In this document: piece by piece, positions 33,356 through 41,915 of the stretch
How positions within the stretch are numbered: position 1 is the first letter of the stretch
Layout: each line of letters opens with the position of its first letter
NCBI RefSeq assembly: GCF_030128875.1
Contig: NZ_CP124620.1
Location: 4,138,501-4,202,500 of the forward strand
Source: Stenotrophomonas sp. BIO128-Bstrain
Lineage (GTDB): Bacteria; Pseudomonadota; Gammaproteobacteria; Xanthomonadales; Xanthomonadaceae
DNA length: 64,000 bases
Direction: 5' to 3'
The notes under the pieces: model-generated
Told to the model about the DNA's origin: nothing
Databases searched by the model: none
The model's input: only the letters and a program-made list of their open reading frames with translations
Program-made: the position numbers and the translations under genes

Positions 33356-33373
33356 CTAAACAGTATCTAACAG
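33356..33373 (-). promoter_or_regulatory. PhoP-box-like direct repeat
   Basis: On the minus strand CTGTTAG-ATA-CTGTTTAG forms two near-identical halves, the second starting 10 bases after the first. It lies about 45 bases ahead of the PepSY gene and between it and a second, divergent PepSY gene. OmpR/PhoP-type regulators bind such half-helical-turn direct repeats (PhoP box GTTTA-N5-GTTTA). Autoregulation of the operon and control of the divergent gene are inferred. Confidence 0.45.
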
Positions 33374-33450
33374 GCGCCCTCATGGTCCGGTTAGGCGTGG
33401 TGGCCAGACTGGCGGTGCCGGAATGGACCGGCGCCCCCTCAAGGATTCCC

Positions 33451-33885
33451 ATGAAGACGATGATTGCCGCTACCACCCTGGCCGCCGCCCTGTTCGCCAC
33501 CCCGGCCTTCGCCGCCAACCTGTCCGCCGCCCAGGTGCAGGCCAGGCTCAGCGCGGCCGGGTACACCCAGGTGCACGAACTGGAGCACGATGATGGCGTG
33601 TGGGAGGCGGATGTGACCCGCAAGGACGGCACCGTCGATGAAGTGATCATCGATGACACCAAGGGTGAGATCTTCGACCCGCGCGATGGCCGCGCGCTGC
33701 TGGATGCCGGGCAGATCCTGGCGCTGGCCGGCAAGGCCGGGCTGACGCAGATCGAGTCGCTCGAGCGCGATGGCGCCACCTGGACGCTGGATGCACGCAA
33801 TGCCCGCAACCAGCGCGTGGAAGTGCGCATGAGCGGTCACGATGGCCGCGTACTGGCCAGCAAGCGCGATGGCTGGTGGGACTGA
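33451..33885 (+). CDS. PepSY-domain periplasmic protein
   Basis: 144 residues from ATG 33451, with a clear signal peptide (MKTMIAATTLAAALFATPAFAAN). Two PepSY-type halves follow: SAAQVQARLSAAGYTQVHELEHDDGVWEADVTRKDGTVDEVIIDDTKGEIFD and an approximate repeat ending VEVRMSGHDGRVLASKRD. It is divergent from the PepSY-regulator-kinase operon and shares the intergenic region with the PhoP-box-like repeat, so it is a probable member of the regulon. The molecular role is unknown. Confidence 0.85.
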   Translation: MKTMIAATTLAAALFATPAFAANLSAAQVQARLSAAGYTQVHELEHDDGVWEADVTRKDGTVDEVIIDDTKGEIFDPRDGRALLDAGQILALAGKAGLTQIESLERDGATWTLDARNARNQRVEVRMSGHDGRVLASKRDGWWD

Positions 33886-33963
33886 TCCCGCGTCACGGCG
33901 CACGGATGCACGAACGGCCGGGTTGCCCCGGCCGTCCGCGTGAGTGCCCCACCGCTGCAGCGC

Positions 33964-34470
33964 TTACCAGCGCGCCGGGTAATCCCAGTAGCCGGGCCCA
34001 CGGCCGTAGCCGCCGTAGCCATCGAAACCGTCATAGCCGTACGGGCCGAAGAAGCCCGGGCCCTTGCCTTCGCTCACCCGGATGTTGACGTTGACGTTGC
34101 GCGTATTGCCTTCGTCGGACGTGTAGTTCTTGCTCAGGTTGAGCTCGGCGGCGTTGTAATGGGTGTTGCCGAAATTCTTCGCGTAACCGATGCCGGTGGT
34201 GACGCTGCCGTTGACCCGCAGTTTGTCGTCGGTCACGTGGGCGATGCCGTTGGCGGCCCGGTCGGTGGAACGCCGGCCGGTGCGGTCGCCGTAGAACGTG
34301 CCCGGCGGATCGCCGCGCAGGGACTGGTCGCTCAGGTACTGCAGCGGGGCGTCCGGGATGCTCAGGTCCAGCCCGGTGGAGGACTGCGGGCCGGTGGCGC
34401 CTGCGGCAGACTGGGCCAGCGCCACACCGGGCAGGGACAGGCACAGCAGCAGGGGAAGCAGGCGGATCAT
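33964..34470 (-). CDS. exported hypothetical protein with Gly/Tyr-rich tail
   Basis: 168 residues with a signal peptide (MIRLLPLLLCLSLPGVALAQS). The middle holds TGRRSTDRAANGIAHVTDDKLRVNGSVTTGIGYAKNFGNTHYNAAELNLSKNY, a beta-rich stretch. The tail alternates Gly, Tyr, Pro and Phe (GPGFFGPYGYDGFDGYGGYG), ending YPARW. No family recognised. The tail looks disordered or self-associating. It is probably periplasmic or outer-membrane associated. Confidence 0.75.
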   Translation of the reverse strand: MIRLLPLLLCLSLPGVALAQSAAGATGPQSSTGLDLSIPDAPLQYLSDQSLRGDPPGTFYGDRTGRRSTDRAANGIAHVTDDKLRVNGSVTTGIGYAKNFGNTHYNAAELNLSKNYTSDEGNTRNVNVNIRVSEGKGPGFFGPYGYDGFDGYGGYGRGPGYWDYPARW

Positions 34471-34568
34471 GAGAGGCTCCGGAGCAGACAGGCGGGACGG
34501 CCGACAGCGCTGACGCTAGCAGCCGTAGTTTGAATGATGCCTGTCATGGCGTGCGTTGCAAGGGGAAC

Positions 34569-35780
34569 TCAGCCCAGGCGCTCAAATCCGAACAGCCCGG
34601 CCAGCGGATGCCGGCGGCGCTCGATCCGCGACCGCAGCAGCCCGGCGCCGATCATGGAGTAGGTGATGCCGTTGCCGCCGTAGGCCATCGCGAACAGCAC
34701 CCGCGGCCCCCACTGTGGGTGTGGACCGAAGAAGGGCAGGCCATCGTGGGTCTCGGCGAAGGTGCCGCCCCAGGAGAAGGCCGGCTGCAGCGGCAGGTGC
34801 GGAAACAGCTTGGCGATCTTCTTGAGCAGCTTGCCGGTCTTGCTCTCCACACGCCGGTCGCGCCGCGCCGGGAGATCGATGGCGTCGTCTTCGCCGCCGA
34901 TCAGCAGCCGGTTGTCGCCGGTACTGCGCAGGTAGAGGTAGGGGCGCGCCGATTCCCAGGCCATCGTTTCGCGCAGCGGACCGAGCAGATCCGGGTGGAT
35001 CGGGTCGGTGATGAAAGCGTAGCTGCTGCGGTTGCGGGCCACCGAGGGCTTCAACCAGCGCTGTCCGGCATAGCCGGTGGCCAGCACCACATGCCGGGCC
35101 CGGATGCGTGCACCGCCCAGCGTGGTGGCGGTGACGCCACGCGCGGTGGGGGTGAGCGTGTCGAGCACGGTGCGGTCGTAGACCCCGCAGCCACGCTTGT
35201 GCAGCCGCATCAGCAGGCGGTAGGTCAGCCGGTATGGATCGATGCGTGCGGCGAGCGCGCTGAGGATCGCCCCCGGCGCGCGGATGCCGTACTCGTCCGC
35301 GACGGCGTCGCTGTCCAGCCAGCGCACGTCGAAGCCATGCCTGGCACGCAGCGCGCATTCTTCGGCCAGTACGGCCTGATGCCCACGCTTGCTCGCGTAG
35401 TAGAGGCTGGCCATGCGATGGCAATCCACATCGCGGAACGGCGCGGCCACCGCGCAGATGGCCGGAATGGCATCGGCACACGCCTGGTAGGCCCGTACGG
35501 CGGCCTCCTCGCCGTAGCGCTGGGCCAGATCGATCAGGTGGGTGTCGATCTCATACTGCAGCAGCGCGGTGCTGGCCGCCGTGCTGCCCCAGCCGATGTC
35601 GCGCTGTTCGATCAGCGCCACGTCATGGCCGTGCGCGCACAGCTCGTCGGCGATCAGCGCACCGCTGATACCGCCACCGACCACCAGCACCTCGCAGTTC
35701 AGATCGTTTTCCAGCGGTGGAAACGCATGCATCAGGCCGTTGCGCACGGCCCAGAACGGGTAACCGCTCTTCAGATCCAT
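34569..35780 (-). CDS. FAD-dependent oxidoreductase (DAO family)
   Basis: 403 residues. An N-terminal dinucleotide-binding fold (EVLVVGGGISGALIADELCAHGHDVALIEQRDIGWGSTAAST) is followed by the DAO-family substrate domain, RARHVVLATGYAG, and a C-terminal WGGTFAETHDGLPFFG...LFAMAYGGNGITYSMIGAGLL block. The family includes glycine, D-amino-acid and sarcosine oxidases. No Rieske domain or partner subunit is seen. It lies 8 bases downstream of the lipocalin gene and is probably co-transcribed with it. Substrate unknown. Confidence 0.85.
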   Translation of the reverse strand: MDLKSGYPFWAVRNGLMHAFPPLENDLNCEVLVVGGGISGALIADELCAHGHDVALIEQRDIGWGSTAASTALLQYEIDTHLIDLAQRYGEEAAVRAYQACADAIPAICAVAAPFRDVDCHRMASLYYASKRGHQAVLAEECALRARHGFDVRWLDSDAVADEYGIRAPGAILSALAARIDPYRLTYRLLMRLHKRGCGVYDRTVLDTLTPTARGVTATTLGGARIRARHVVLATGYAGQRWLKPSVARNRSSYAFITDPIHPDLLGPLRETMAWESARPYLYLRSTGDNRLLIGGEDDAIDLPARRDRRVESKTGKLLKKIAKLFPHLPLQPAFSWGGTFAETHDGLPFFGPHPQWGPRVLFAMAYGGNGITYSMIGAGLLRSRIERRRHPLAGLFGFERLG

Positions 35781-35787
35781 TGCAGCC

Positions 35788-36282
35788 TCAGGCGGTGGGA
35801 TGGCCGGTGTGCGGGGTCTGGATCAGCTCGGACAGGTCGAAGCCCTGCAGCCGCGCCTGCGCCAGATAATGCTCCTGCGTGGTGCGATCGAGCGTGGGGG
35901 TACGTGAGAGCAGCCACAGGTACTTGCGGTCCGGGCTGCCGACCAGCGATACACTGTAGTCCGGCGCGATCTGGATCACCCAGTAGTCGCCCTTGGTGAA
36001 GGGCAGCCAGCGCAGGCCCTTGGGCAGGAAGCTGACCTCCAGCCGCGCGGTGTCGTTATCGACCGGGCAGGCCTCACCGTCGGCTTCCTCGATCTCGTTG
36101 CCCATGCGGCAGCGGTTGACCACGGCGACATGGCCGTTGTCCTTCAGGCTGTAATGCGCGGACACATCGGTGCAGCCTTCCGGCTCGTGCTTCATGGGCA
36201 GGCGGGCGATCTCGTACCAGGTGCCCAGGTAACGCGGCAGCTTGAGGTCGGGAACGGTCTTCAGGTCGGGATGTGTGGTCAT
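35788..36282 (-). CDS. lipocalin family protein (Blc-like, no signal peptide)
   Basis: 164 residues from ATG 36282. The lipocalin signature YLGTWYEIARLPMKHEPEGCTDV is followed by LKDNGHVAVVNRCRM, LEVSFLPKGLRWLPFTKGDYWVIQI and YLWLLSRTPTL...ARLQGFDLSELIQTPH, as in Blc. Blc binds lysophospholipids and is usually an outer-membrane lipoprotein. This copy starts directly with MTTHPDLKTVPDLKLP and has no lipobox, so it may be cytosolic, or the real start may lie further upstream in the frame (which runs to 36390 without a clear signal). Confidence 0.88.
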   Translation of the reverse strand: MTTHPDLKTVPDLKLPRYLGTWYEIARLPMKHEPEGCTDVSAHYSLKDNGHVAVVNRCRMGNEIEEADGEACPVDNDTARLEVSFLPKGLRWLPFTKGDYWVIQIAPDYSVSLVGSPDRKYLWLLSRTPTLDRTTQEHYLAQARLQGFDLSELIQTPHTGHPTA

Positions 36283-36465
36283 GGGCAACGGCTGGTGGGA
36301 ATGCGATCCCACGATGCCGGGCCTGCTGCCACGGCCGGGTGAAGCCGGGGCGAGTACGGCGTCGAGAACGCTGCGTTGTCGATGCGTCATGCTCCGGCCG
36401 CGTGGGCGGCGCTATGCTGGGCAGGGGCGCCATGAGCGCTTCTTTCAACAGCGATGGAGATGCGG

Positions 36466-36714
36466 ATGTACCAGGTGATTCTGCTCAAGAGCGAAACCGG
36501 CTTTGCCCGCCAGCAGCGGGAGACCGCCGACGACGTGCTCGACCATGAGGGCGTGACCTATACCCTGCGTGCCGGGCCGCGGCAGCCGCTGCCGACCGAT
36601 CATGCCTGGGACGAGATCGCGGTCTACGCGCCGGAGGAGATCACCGAAGAAGAGTTCCAGGACTGGTACGCGCGCCTGCAGCCGCAGGTCGAAGAGCTCC
36701 GCCTGAAGTACTGA
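36466..36714 (+). CDS. small hypothetical protein
   Basis: 82 residues from ATG 36466 (MYQVILLKSETGFARQQ); another in-frame ATG at 36454 is possible. The sequence is compact and acidic, with a beta strand (YQVILLKSET), a VTYTLRAGPRQPLPTDHAWDEIAVYAPEEI segment and a helical tail EEFQDWYARLQPQVEELRLKY. No family recognised. It is a single gene between lipocalin and the MscS channel. Confidence 0.65.
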   Translation: MYQVILLKSETGFARQQRETADDVLDHEGVTYTLRAGPRQPLPTDHAWDEIAVYAPEEITEEEFQDWYARLQPQVEELRLKY

Positions 36715-36795
36715 GGGCCGCATACCTGTTCTGAACGGGGCCCGGTTTATAGTCGCGGGCAGGCGCGGTGGTCCGCGCGAACCGTTGGTGCTGGC

Positions 36796-39246
36796 GTGTC
36801 GCTTCGTCATTCTTCGTTTGTGGTGCGGTCGTTGTCGTGGCTGCTGTTGTTCGCCTGGCTCGGCGCCGCGCCGATCGCGCTGGCCCAGGCCGGCGACCCG
36901 GATCCGGACCCTGCCAAGCAGCTGGCCCAGGCCGAAAAAACCTTCCGGTCGATCAATGACGACCTGGAGGATGCGGCCACCACCGAGACCCTCAAGGCGT
37001 TGTCCGACCGCGCGCTGGCCGTCCAGCGCGATGCGGACGGCCTGCAGAGTGCACTGGACCCGCAGCTCAAGCAGGTGGACGCGCGCCTGTCGCAGCTGGG
37101 CGAGGTGGCCGAAGGTACCGTCGAGCCACCGGAGGTCAGCCGGCAGCGCAAGGCACTGAACCAGCAGAAGGCCGACATCAACGCGCAGATCGCCCGCGCC
37201 AAGCTGCTTTCGGTGGACGCCAAGCAGCTCGGCGAGCGGATCGAGAAGATGCGGGTCACCCAGTTCAGCGAACAGCTGACCCGCAAGGTCGCCTCGCCGT
37301 TGTCGCCGGCGCTGTGGCGCAGCTTCGCCAAGGATGTGCCGGGGGATGTGGATCGCTTGGCGATCCTGTACCACATGGGCGTGGACGCCGCGCGCAAGGC
37401 GATCGCCCGGCACGGCTGGACCGCGCCGCTGATCGGCCTTGTCGTGGCGCTGGTGATGTTCTTCCCGCTGCGGCTGTGGCTGCGCGCGCTGGGCCGGCGC
37501 TTCGCTGCCTCCGAGCGCGCGCCGGATGGCCGCCTGCGTCGCTCCGGGCTGGCGGTGTGGCTGCTGCTGGTCGGCACGCTGCTGCCCGGCCTGGCCGCGG
37601 TGGCACTGGTCGAGTCACTGGATGCGATCGGCGCGATCCCGCCGCGCCTGCAGTCGGTGGCCCAGACCTTCGAAGTGGCCACCTTCATGGCCGCCTTCAT
37701 CGCCGCGCTCAGTGCCTGCCTGCTGGTGCCCAAGCGGCCGTCGTGGCGGCTGCTGTCGCTGGATGACAGCGCGGCCTGGCGCCTGCGCAAGTACGCCTGG
37801 GGCGCGGCCGGCCTGACCTGGCTGAGCATCATGCTGGTCGCCCTGGACCGCGCGGCACGTACCAGCGAAGTCACCACGGTGGCCGTGGATGGGCTGATCG
37901 CGCTCACGTACATGGCGTTGATCATCGCGATCCTGGTTTCGCTGGCGCGCATGCACAACCGCCAGGCGGCTGAAGCTGCCGAAGCCGAAGCGCGTGCCGA
38001 TCCCCGCGCCGGTGGCGATGGCAAGGTACGCGGCGCGCCCCGCCGCAGCGGTTGGATCGTGCTCGCGCGCCTGGCCGGCCACATCGCCGTGGCAGCGGCG
38101 GTGATCGCCACGCTGCTGGGCTATCTCAACTTCGCGCTGTTCGTGGCCCAGCAACTGGTCTGGGGCGCGGTGGTGCTGATGGCCGTCTCGCTGCTGCTCA
38201 AGTTCGCCGATGACCTGGCCACCTGGGCACTCGCGCCCAGCAGCCGTGCCGGGCAGACCATTGTATTGACCACCGGGCTCAGCGAATCGCGGGTGGAGCA
38301 GGCCGGCGTACTGCTCTCGGCGGTGCTGCGCGTGGGCGTGATCGTGCTCGGTCTGCTGGCGCTGGCCGCACCGTTCGGCAACCTCAACGCCTTCCTCGGG
38401 GGATTGGATTCGCTGTCCGGTGGGCTGAAGATCGGCGAGACCACGCTCCGGCCGAGCAGTGTGATGTACGCGGTGCTGGTGTTCCTGGTGGTCTGGGCGG
38501 TGATGCAGGCGTTCCAGCGCTGGCTGAGCGACACCTACCTGCCCAAGACCGAACTGGACGCCGGTGCACGCAACTCGATCAGCACCGTCACCCGCTATCT
38601 CGGCATCATCGCCGCAGTGCTGTGGGGCCTGACCGCGCTGGGCATCGGCTTCGAGAAGCTGGCCCTGGTGGTCAGTGCGCTGTCGGTGGGTATCGGCTTC
38701 GGCCTGCAGGCGATCACCCAGAACTTCGTCTCGGGCTTGATCCTGCTGGCCGAGCGGCCGGTCAAGATAGGCGACTGGGTCAAGCTGGGCGACCAGGAAG
38801 GGGATATCAAGCGGATCAGCGTGCGTTCGACCGAGATCCAGGTCGGCGACAAATCCACCTTGATCGTGCCCAACTCCGAGCTGATCACCAAGACCATCCG
38901 CAACATGACGATGGGCAACGCGCAGGGCCGGATCCAGATCCAGTTCTCGGTGCCGTTGAACACCGACGTGGCCGCGCTGCGGCAGATCCTGCTGGATGCA
39001 TACACCGATCACCCGGGCGTGCTGAGTGACCCGGCACCGTCGGTGTTCATCGATTCGATCGCCAATGGGCAGATCACGATCAACAGTTTCGCCTACGTCT
39101 CGGGTCCGCGTGCGGTGTACGGCGCACGCAGCGAGCTGTATTTCACGATGCTGCAGAAGTTTGCCGCCGCCGGGATCGCGTTGTCCGCACCGACGGATAT
39201 CCATCTGGTACGTGACCCGGCGGCAACGCCGGACCCCGACGCATAA
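36796..39246 (+). CDS. mechanosensitive ion channel protein (DUF3772-MscS)
   Basis: 816 residues, GTG start at 36796. A signal peptide (SLSWLLLFAWLGAAPIALAQ) is followed by a periplasmic DUF3772 domain (about 30-190, coiled-coil-rich with LKQVDARLSQL and LNQQKADINAQIARAKLL). About ten membrane helices come next, then the MscS core: GFGLQAITQNFVSGLILLAERPVKIGDWVKLGDQEGDIKRISVRSTEIQVGDKSTLIVPNSELI. This is the large MscK/YbiO-like class that opens under membrane tension and protects against hypo-osmotic shock. A REP array follows its stop. Confidence 0.92.
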   Translation: MSLRHSSFVVRSLSWLLLFAWLGAAPIALAQAGDPDPDPAKQLAQAEKTFRSINDDLEDAATTETLKALSDRALAVQRDADGLQSALDPQLKQVDARLSQLGEVAEGTVEPPEVSRQRKALNQQKADINAQIARAKLLSVDAKQLGERIEKMRVTQFSEQLTRKVASPLSPALWRSFAKDVPGDVDRLAILYHMGVDAARKAIARHGWTAPLIGLVVALVMFFPLRLWLRALGRRFAASERAPDGRLRRSGLAVWLLLVGTLLPGLAAVALVESLDAIGAIPPRLQSVAQTFEVATFMAAFIAALSACLLVPKRPSWRLLSLDDSAAWRLRKYAWGAAGLTWLSIMLVALDRAARTSEVTTVAVDGLIALTYMALIIAILVSLARMHNRQAAEAAEAEARADPRAGGDGKVRGAPRRSGWIVLARLAGHIAVAAAVIATLLGYLNFALFVAQQLVWGAVVLMAVSLLLKFADDLATWALAPSSRAGQTIVLTTGLSESRVEQAGVLLSAVLRVGVIVLGLLALAAPFGNLNAFLGGLDSLSGGLKIGETTLRPSSVMYAVLVFLVVWAVMQAFQRWLSDTYLPKTELDAGARNSISTVTRYLGIIAAVLWGLTALGIGFEKLALVVSALSVGIGFGLQAITQNFVSGLILLAERPVKIGDWVKLGDQEGDIKRISVRSTEIQVGDKSTLIVPNSELITKTIRNMTMGNAQGRIQIQFSVPLNTDVAALRQILLDAYTDHPGVLSDPAPSVFIDSIANGQITINSFAYVSGPRAVYGARSELYFTMLQKFAAAGIALSAPTDIHLVRDPAATPDPDA

Positions 39247-39249
39247 CAA

Positions 39250-39447
39250 GGCCGGTAGGTACCGGCTGTTGGCGGGCAGCGTCCTGATCCGGGTAGTGCC
39301 GCGATCCAGGTAGTGCCGGCCGCTGGCCGGCAGCGCGCTGATAGAGTTAGCACCGGCCGGCAGCGCCCTTATCCAGGTAGTGCCGGCCGCTGGCCGGCAG
39401 CTGCACGATGCAGAGAGAACCGGGAGCCGGCCAGCGGCCGGCACTAC
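39250..39447. repeat. array of GTAG-type REP units
   Basis: Two identical 24-bp units (GTAGTGCCGGCC-GCT-GGCCGGCAG, 39310-39333 and 39377-39400), one inverted unit (39426-39447) and at least three decayed ones (about 39254, 39292 and 39346). Adjacent units are joined by similar linkers of the form CAGCGxxCTxATCCxG, giving a repeat period near 33-67 bases. It lies between the MscS and OpgB genes, which converge here. Confidence 0.75.
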
Positions 39448-39528
39448 CGATACGACCAGCAGACCTGCTACGGACAGCGGACCCGATACGAACGACGGAC
39501 CGCCCCGGATGCCCGGGGGAGGGCCGGA

Positions 39529-41631
39529 TCAGCCGCGGTTGCCGCGGCGCGACGGCACCAGCGCGAAGGTATCCACGGCCAGCTTCTCGGCGTGGTTCAA
39601 CCAGGCGCGCACTTCCAGATCATCCACCTCGTGGTCCAGGCCGAAGCTCAGGTTGATGCGGCCTTCGGCATCGGGCTGCACCCACTGCTGGGCCACCACC
39701 ACCTTGCGCTGCGAGGAGACGGCTTCGATCCAGAATCCACGGTCCGGCGACTGCTTGGTCACCAGCTGCACCATGTACTGGCCGGCGCGGGTGCGGCGGC
39801 CCTTCTGCGTGATCATGTGCGCCTGGCGGATGCTCGGGCGCGGGCCGTTGAACGGGTCCAGCGGGCCATCCACCGCCACGCCACCGCGCAGCTGGTCATC
39901 ACGGAAGAGCTTGATGCCCTTGTCCTGGTTGACCAGCATCGCGCACCAGTCGCCATCGGCCGAGCCATCCTCGAACGCAGTGCAGCGATCCACGTAGGCC
40001 AGGGTATTGGACGGGTCGGCCAGATCGAACTGCTTGGACGTGTTCTCCAGATACACCGACTTCAGATCCCAATGCTTGTCGTACTCCAGCAGCACTGGGG
40101 GCTGCACGTGCTGCAGGCCGATCACCACCTGGTTGTCGTCATCGATGCGCAGCTGGCGGGTCTTGTCGCCCAGCCACAGCGAGCGCGAGAACGCGAGGTA
40201 GCGCGGGTAGTCCTTGCCGTTGTCGCGGAACACCGCGGCGCTGGCACTGTCCGAACGCTCCGGATGCAGCAGCGAGCGGCCGAAGCCGATCGAATCGATG
40301 GCCGGGTCGATCAGGCTCAGCAGCGTGGCGCCCGAGTCCAGCGTCGAGCCGGCCGGCGCGGTCAGCTGGCGCGGAGCGATGTCCTTGCCCAGGAACAGCA
40401 ACAGATTCTCGCGATCCTGCTTGGCCAGGATGTGGCTGAGATCGTTGGGCATGGCCAGGTGATCGGAGGCGATCACGATCAACGTGTCTTCGCCGTACGG
40501 ACTGGCCTGGATACGATCGACCAGTTTGGCGATCAGCCCGTCGGTGCACTTGAGTGCGTTGAGCATGCCGATGTTGCCGTGCTCGCTCTGGTAACGGGTG
40601 CCTTTGCAGGCCACGGGCAGGTGACCTGCGGGATGATGGGTGTCCATGGTCAGCGTGGTGAGCATGAACGGGTCGCCCTTGCGCGAGAGCTGCACGAAGC
40701 GGTCGTACGCCTTGTCCAGCAGCACGTCATCATGCACGCCCCACGGCGAGAAATGCGCGCGCGTGATCTTCTGCGTCTTGAACCAGGCCAGATCATCGAC
40801 GGTATCGAAGCCGTGCGTGGCCAGGAACTGGCCCTTGCCCGCGAACTGGCCGTTGGCGCCGCCCAGATAGTGGTTGGTGTAGCCCTGCTGCTTGAGGTAG
40901 TCGCCCAGGCAGACCGCTTCGGGCAGGAAGCTGCCCATGCGCCCCATGCTGTTCTCATCTTCCTTGGCGGTGGTCAACGGCACGCCGCACATCGAGGAGA
41001 CCAGGCCGGCGATGGTCCAGCCACCGCCTTCGGCCGAGACCAGCCCACGCACGTCCAGCGACTGCGCGGCCAGCCGGTTGATGTTGGGCATCAGGTCGGG
41101 GAAGGTGGTTTCATTGAGATAGGTGCGCTCCAGGCTTTCGCCGTAGATCCACACGATGTTGCGCGGCTTGGTCAGCGGCTGCTGCGGCACGCGGTACTCG
41201 GCCTTGACCATGCTGTAGTCGACCGGGCGCATCTGCTGGTACAGGCGCTGGCCATCGCTGTACAGCGGGCTGACCACGATCGCGACGAACCACATCGCCA
41301 GGAAGCCGGCGAAGACTGCCTTGCCGTGTGCGGGGCGGTGCCGGCGACGCAGGCGTGCCAGCAGCAAGGGGGTGAGCGAGACCAGCGCCAGTGCGATGAA
41401 GCCGGCGATGTAGTGCTTGAAGTCGGCGATGCCGGCGCCTTCCATGTCTGCGCCAAGGTGGTACAGGGTGGCAGCATTGAGGCCATCACCTGACAACTTG
41501 TTGATCAACCACCACGCACTGAGGGTCAGCAGCAGCAATGACATCAGGCTTGCCTTCCACCACACCCACTTGTCAGATGCGAGGAACAGCCAGGTGAGCA
41601 GCAACAGTGACAGCAGCAGAATCCAGAGCAT
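39529..41631 (-). CDS. opgB: phosphoglycerol transferase, OpgB-like sulfatase-fold membrane enzyme
   Basis: 700 residues from ATG 41631 (MLWILLLSLLLL); a 29-residue upstream extension to 41718 lacks signal character. Four hydrophobic segments in the first 150 residues anchor a large periplasmic alkaline-phosphatase-fold domain. KPRNIVWIYGESLERTYLNETTFPDLMPNI carries the metal site and Thr nucleophile; GGWTIAGLVSSMCGVPL and LTMDTHHPAGHLP follow, then DTLIVIASDHLAM with the distal Asp-His. OpgB moves phosphoglycerol from phosphatidylglycerol onto osmoregulated periplasmic glucans. Related LTA-synthase-like enzymes are the alternative. An MscS osmosensor is its convergent neighbour. Confidence 0.85.
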   Translation of the reverse strand: MLWILLLSLLLLTWLFLASDKWVWWKASLMSLLLLTLSAWWLINKLSGDGLNAATLYHLGADMEGAGIADFKHYIAGFIALALVSLTPLLLARLRRRHRPAHGKAVFAGFLAMWFVAIVVSPLYSDGQRLYQQMRPVDYSMVKAEYRVPQQPLTKPRNIVWIYGESLERTYLNETTFPDLMPNINRLAAQSLDVRGLVSAEGGGWTIAGLVSSMCGVPLTTAKEDENSMGRMGSFLPEAVCLGDYLKQQGYTNHYLGGANGQFAGKGQFLATHGFDTVDDLAWFKTQKITRAHFSPWGVHDDVLLDKAYDRFVQLSRKGDPFMLTTLTMDTHHPAGHLPVACKGTRYQSEHGNIGMLNALKCTDGLIAKLVDRIQASPYGEDTLIVIASDHLAMPNDLSHILAKQDRENLLLFLGKDIAPRQLTAPAGSTLDSGATLLSLIDPAIDSIGFGRSLLHPERSDSASAAVFRDNGKDYPRYLAFSRSLWLGDKTRQLRIDDDNQVVIGLQHVQPPVLLEYDKHWDLKSVYLENTSKQFDLADPSNTLAYVDRCTAFEDGSADGDWCAMLVNQDKGIKLFRDDQLRGGVAVDGPLDPFNGPRPSIRQAHMITQKGRRTRAGQYMVQLVTKQSPDRGFWIEAVSSQRKVVVAQQWVQPDAEGRINLSFGLDHEVDDLEVRAWLNHAEKLAVDTFALVPSRRGNRG

Positions 41632-41915
41632 AAGCACTTTTGGCAGTGGAGACAGGTGGTGATGGACGTCATGACGACGTATGTCCCATCCGACCGGCTG
41701 TCCCAGCCACACATGCATGACAAGCCGATGACCCGATCATGCCTGCACGAACCTGACTGAAATGTTTGTTGAAAACGACAGCGGTATTCACGCATCGCAT
41801 TGCGAGATGCGACGTAAAACAGGCGTGAAGACGTACGCATGATGCTGCATTGCATCGCGCGTTCCGCGGTGTGTTTTACCGGTTGTCTGAATGCGTGACG
41901 CGCGTGGTGAGCGCG

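Noticed and set aside
39250..39447. CRISPR array
   Set aside because: Units are palindromic GTAG REPs with similar, not unique, linkers, and no cas genes are present.
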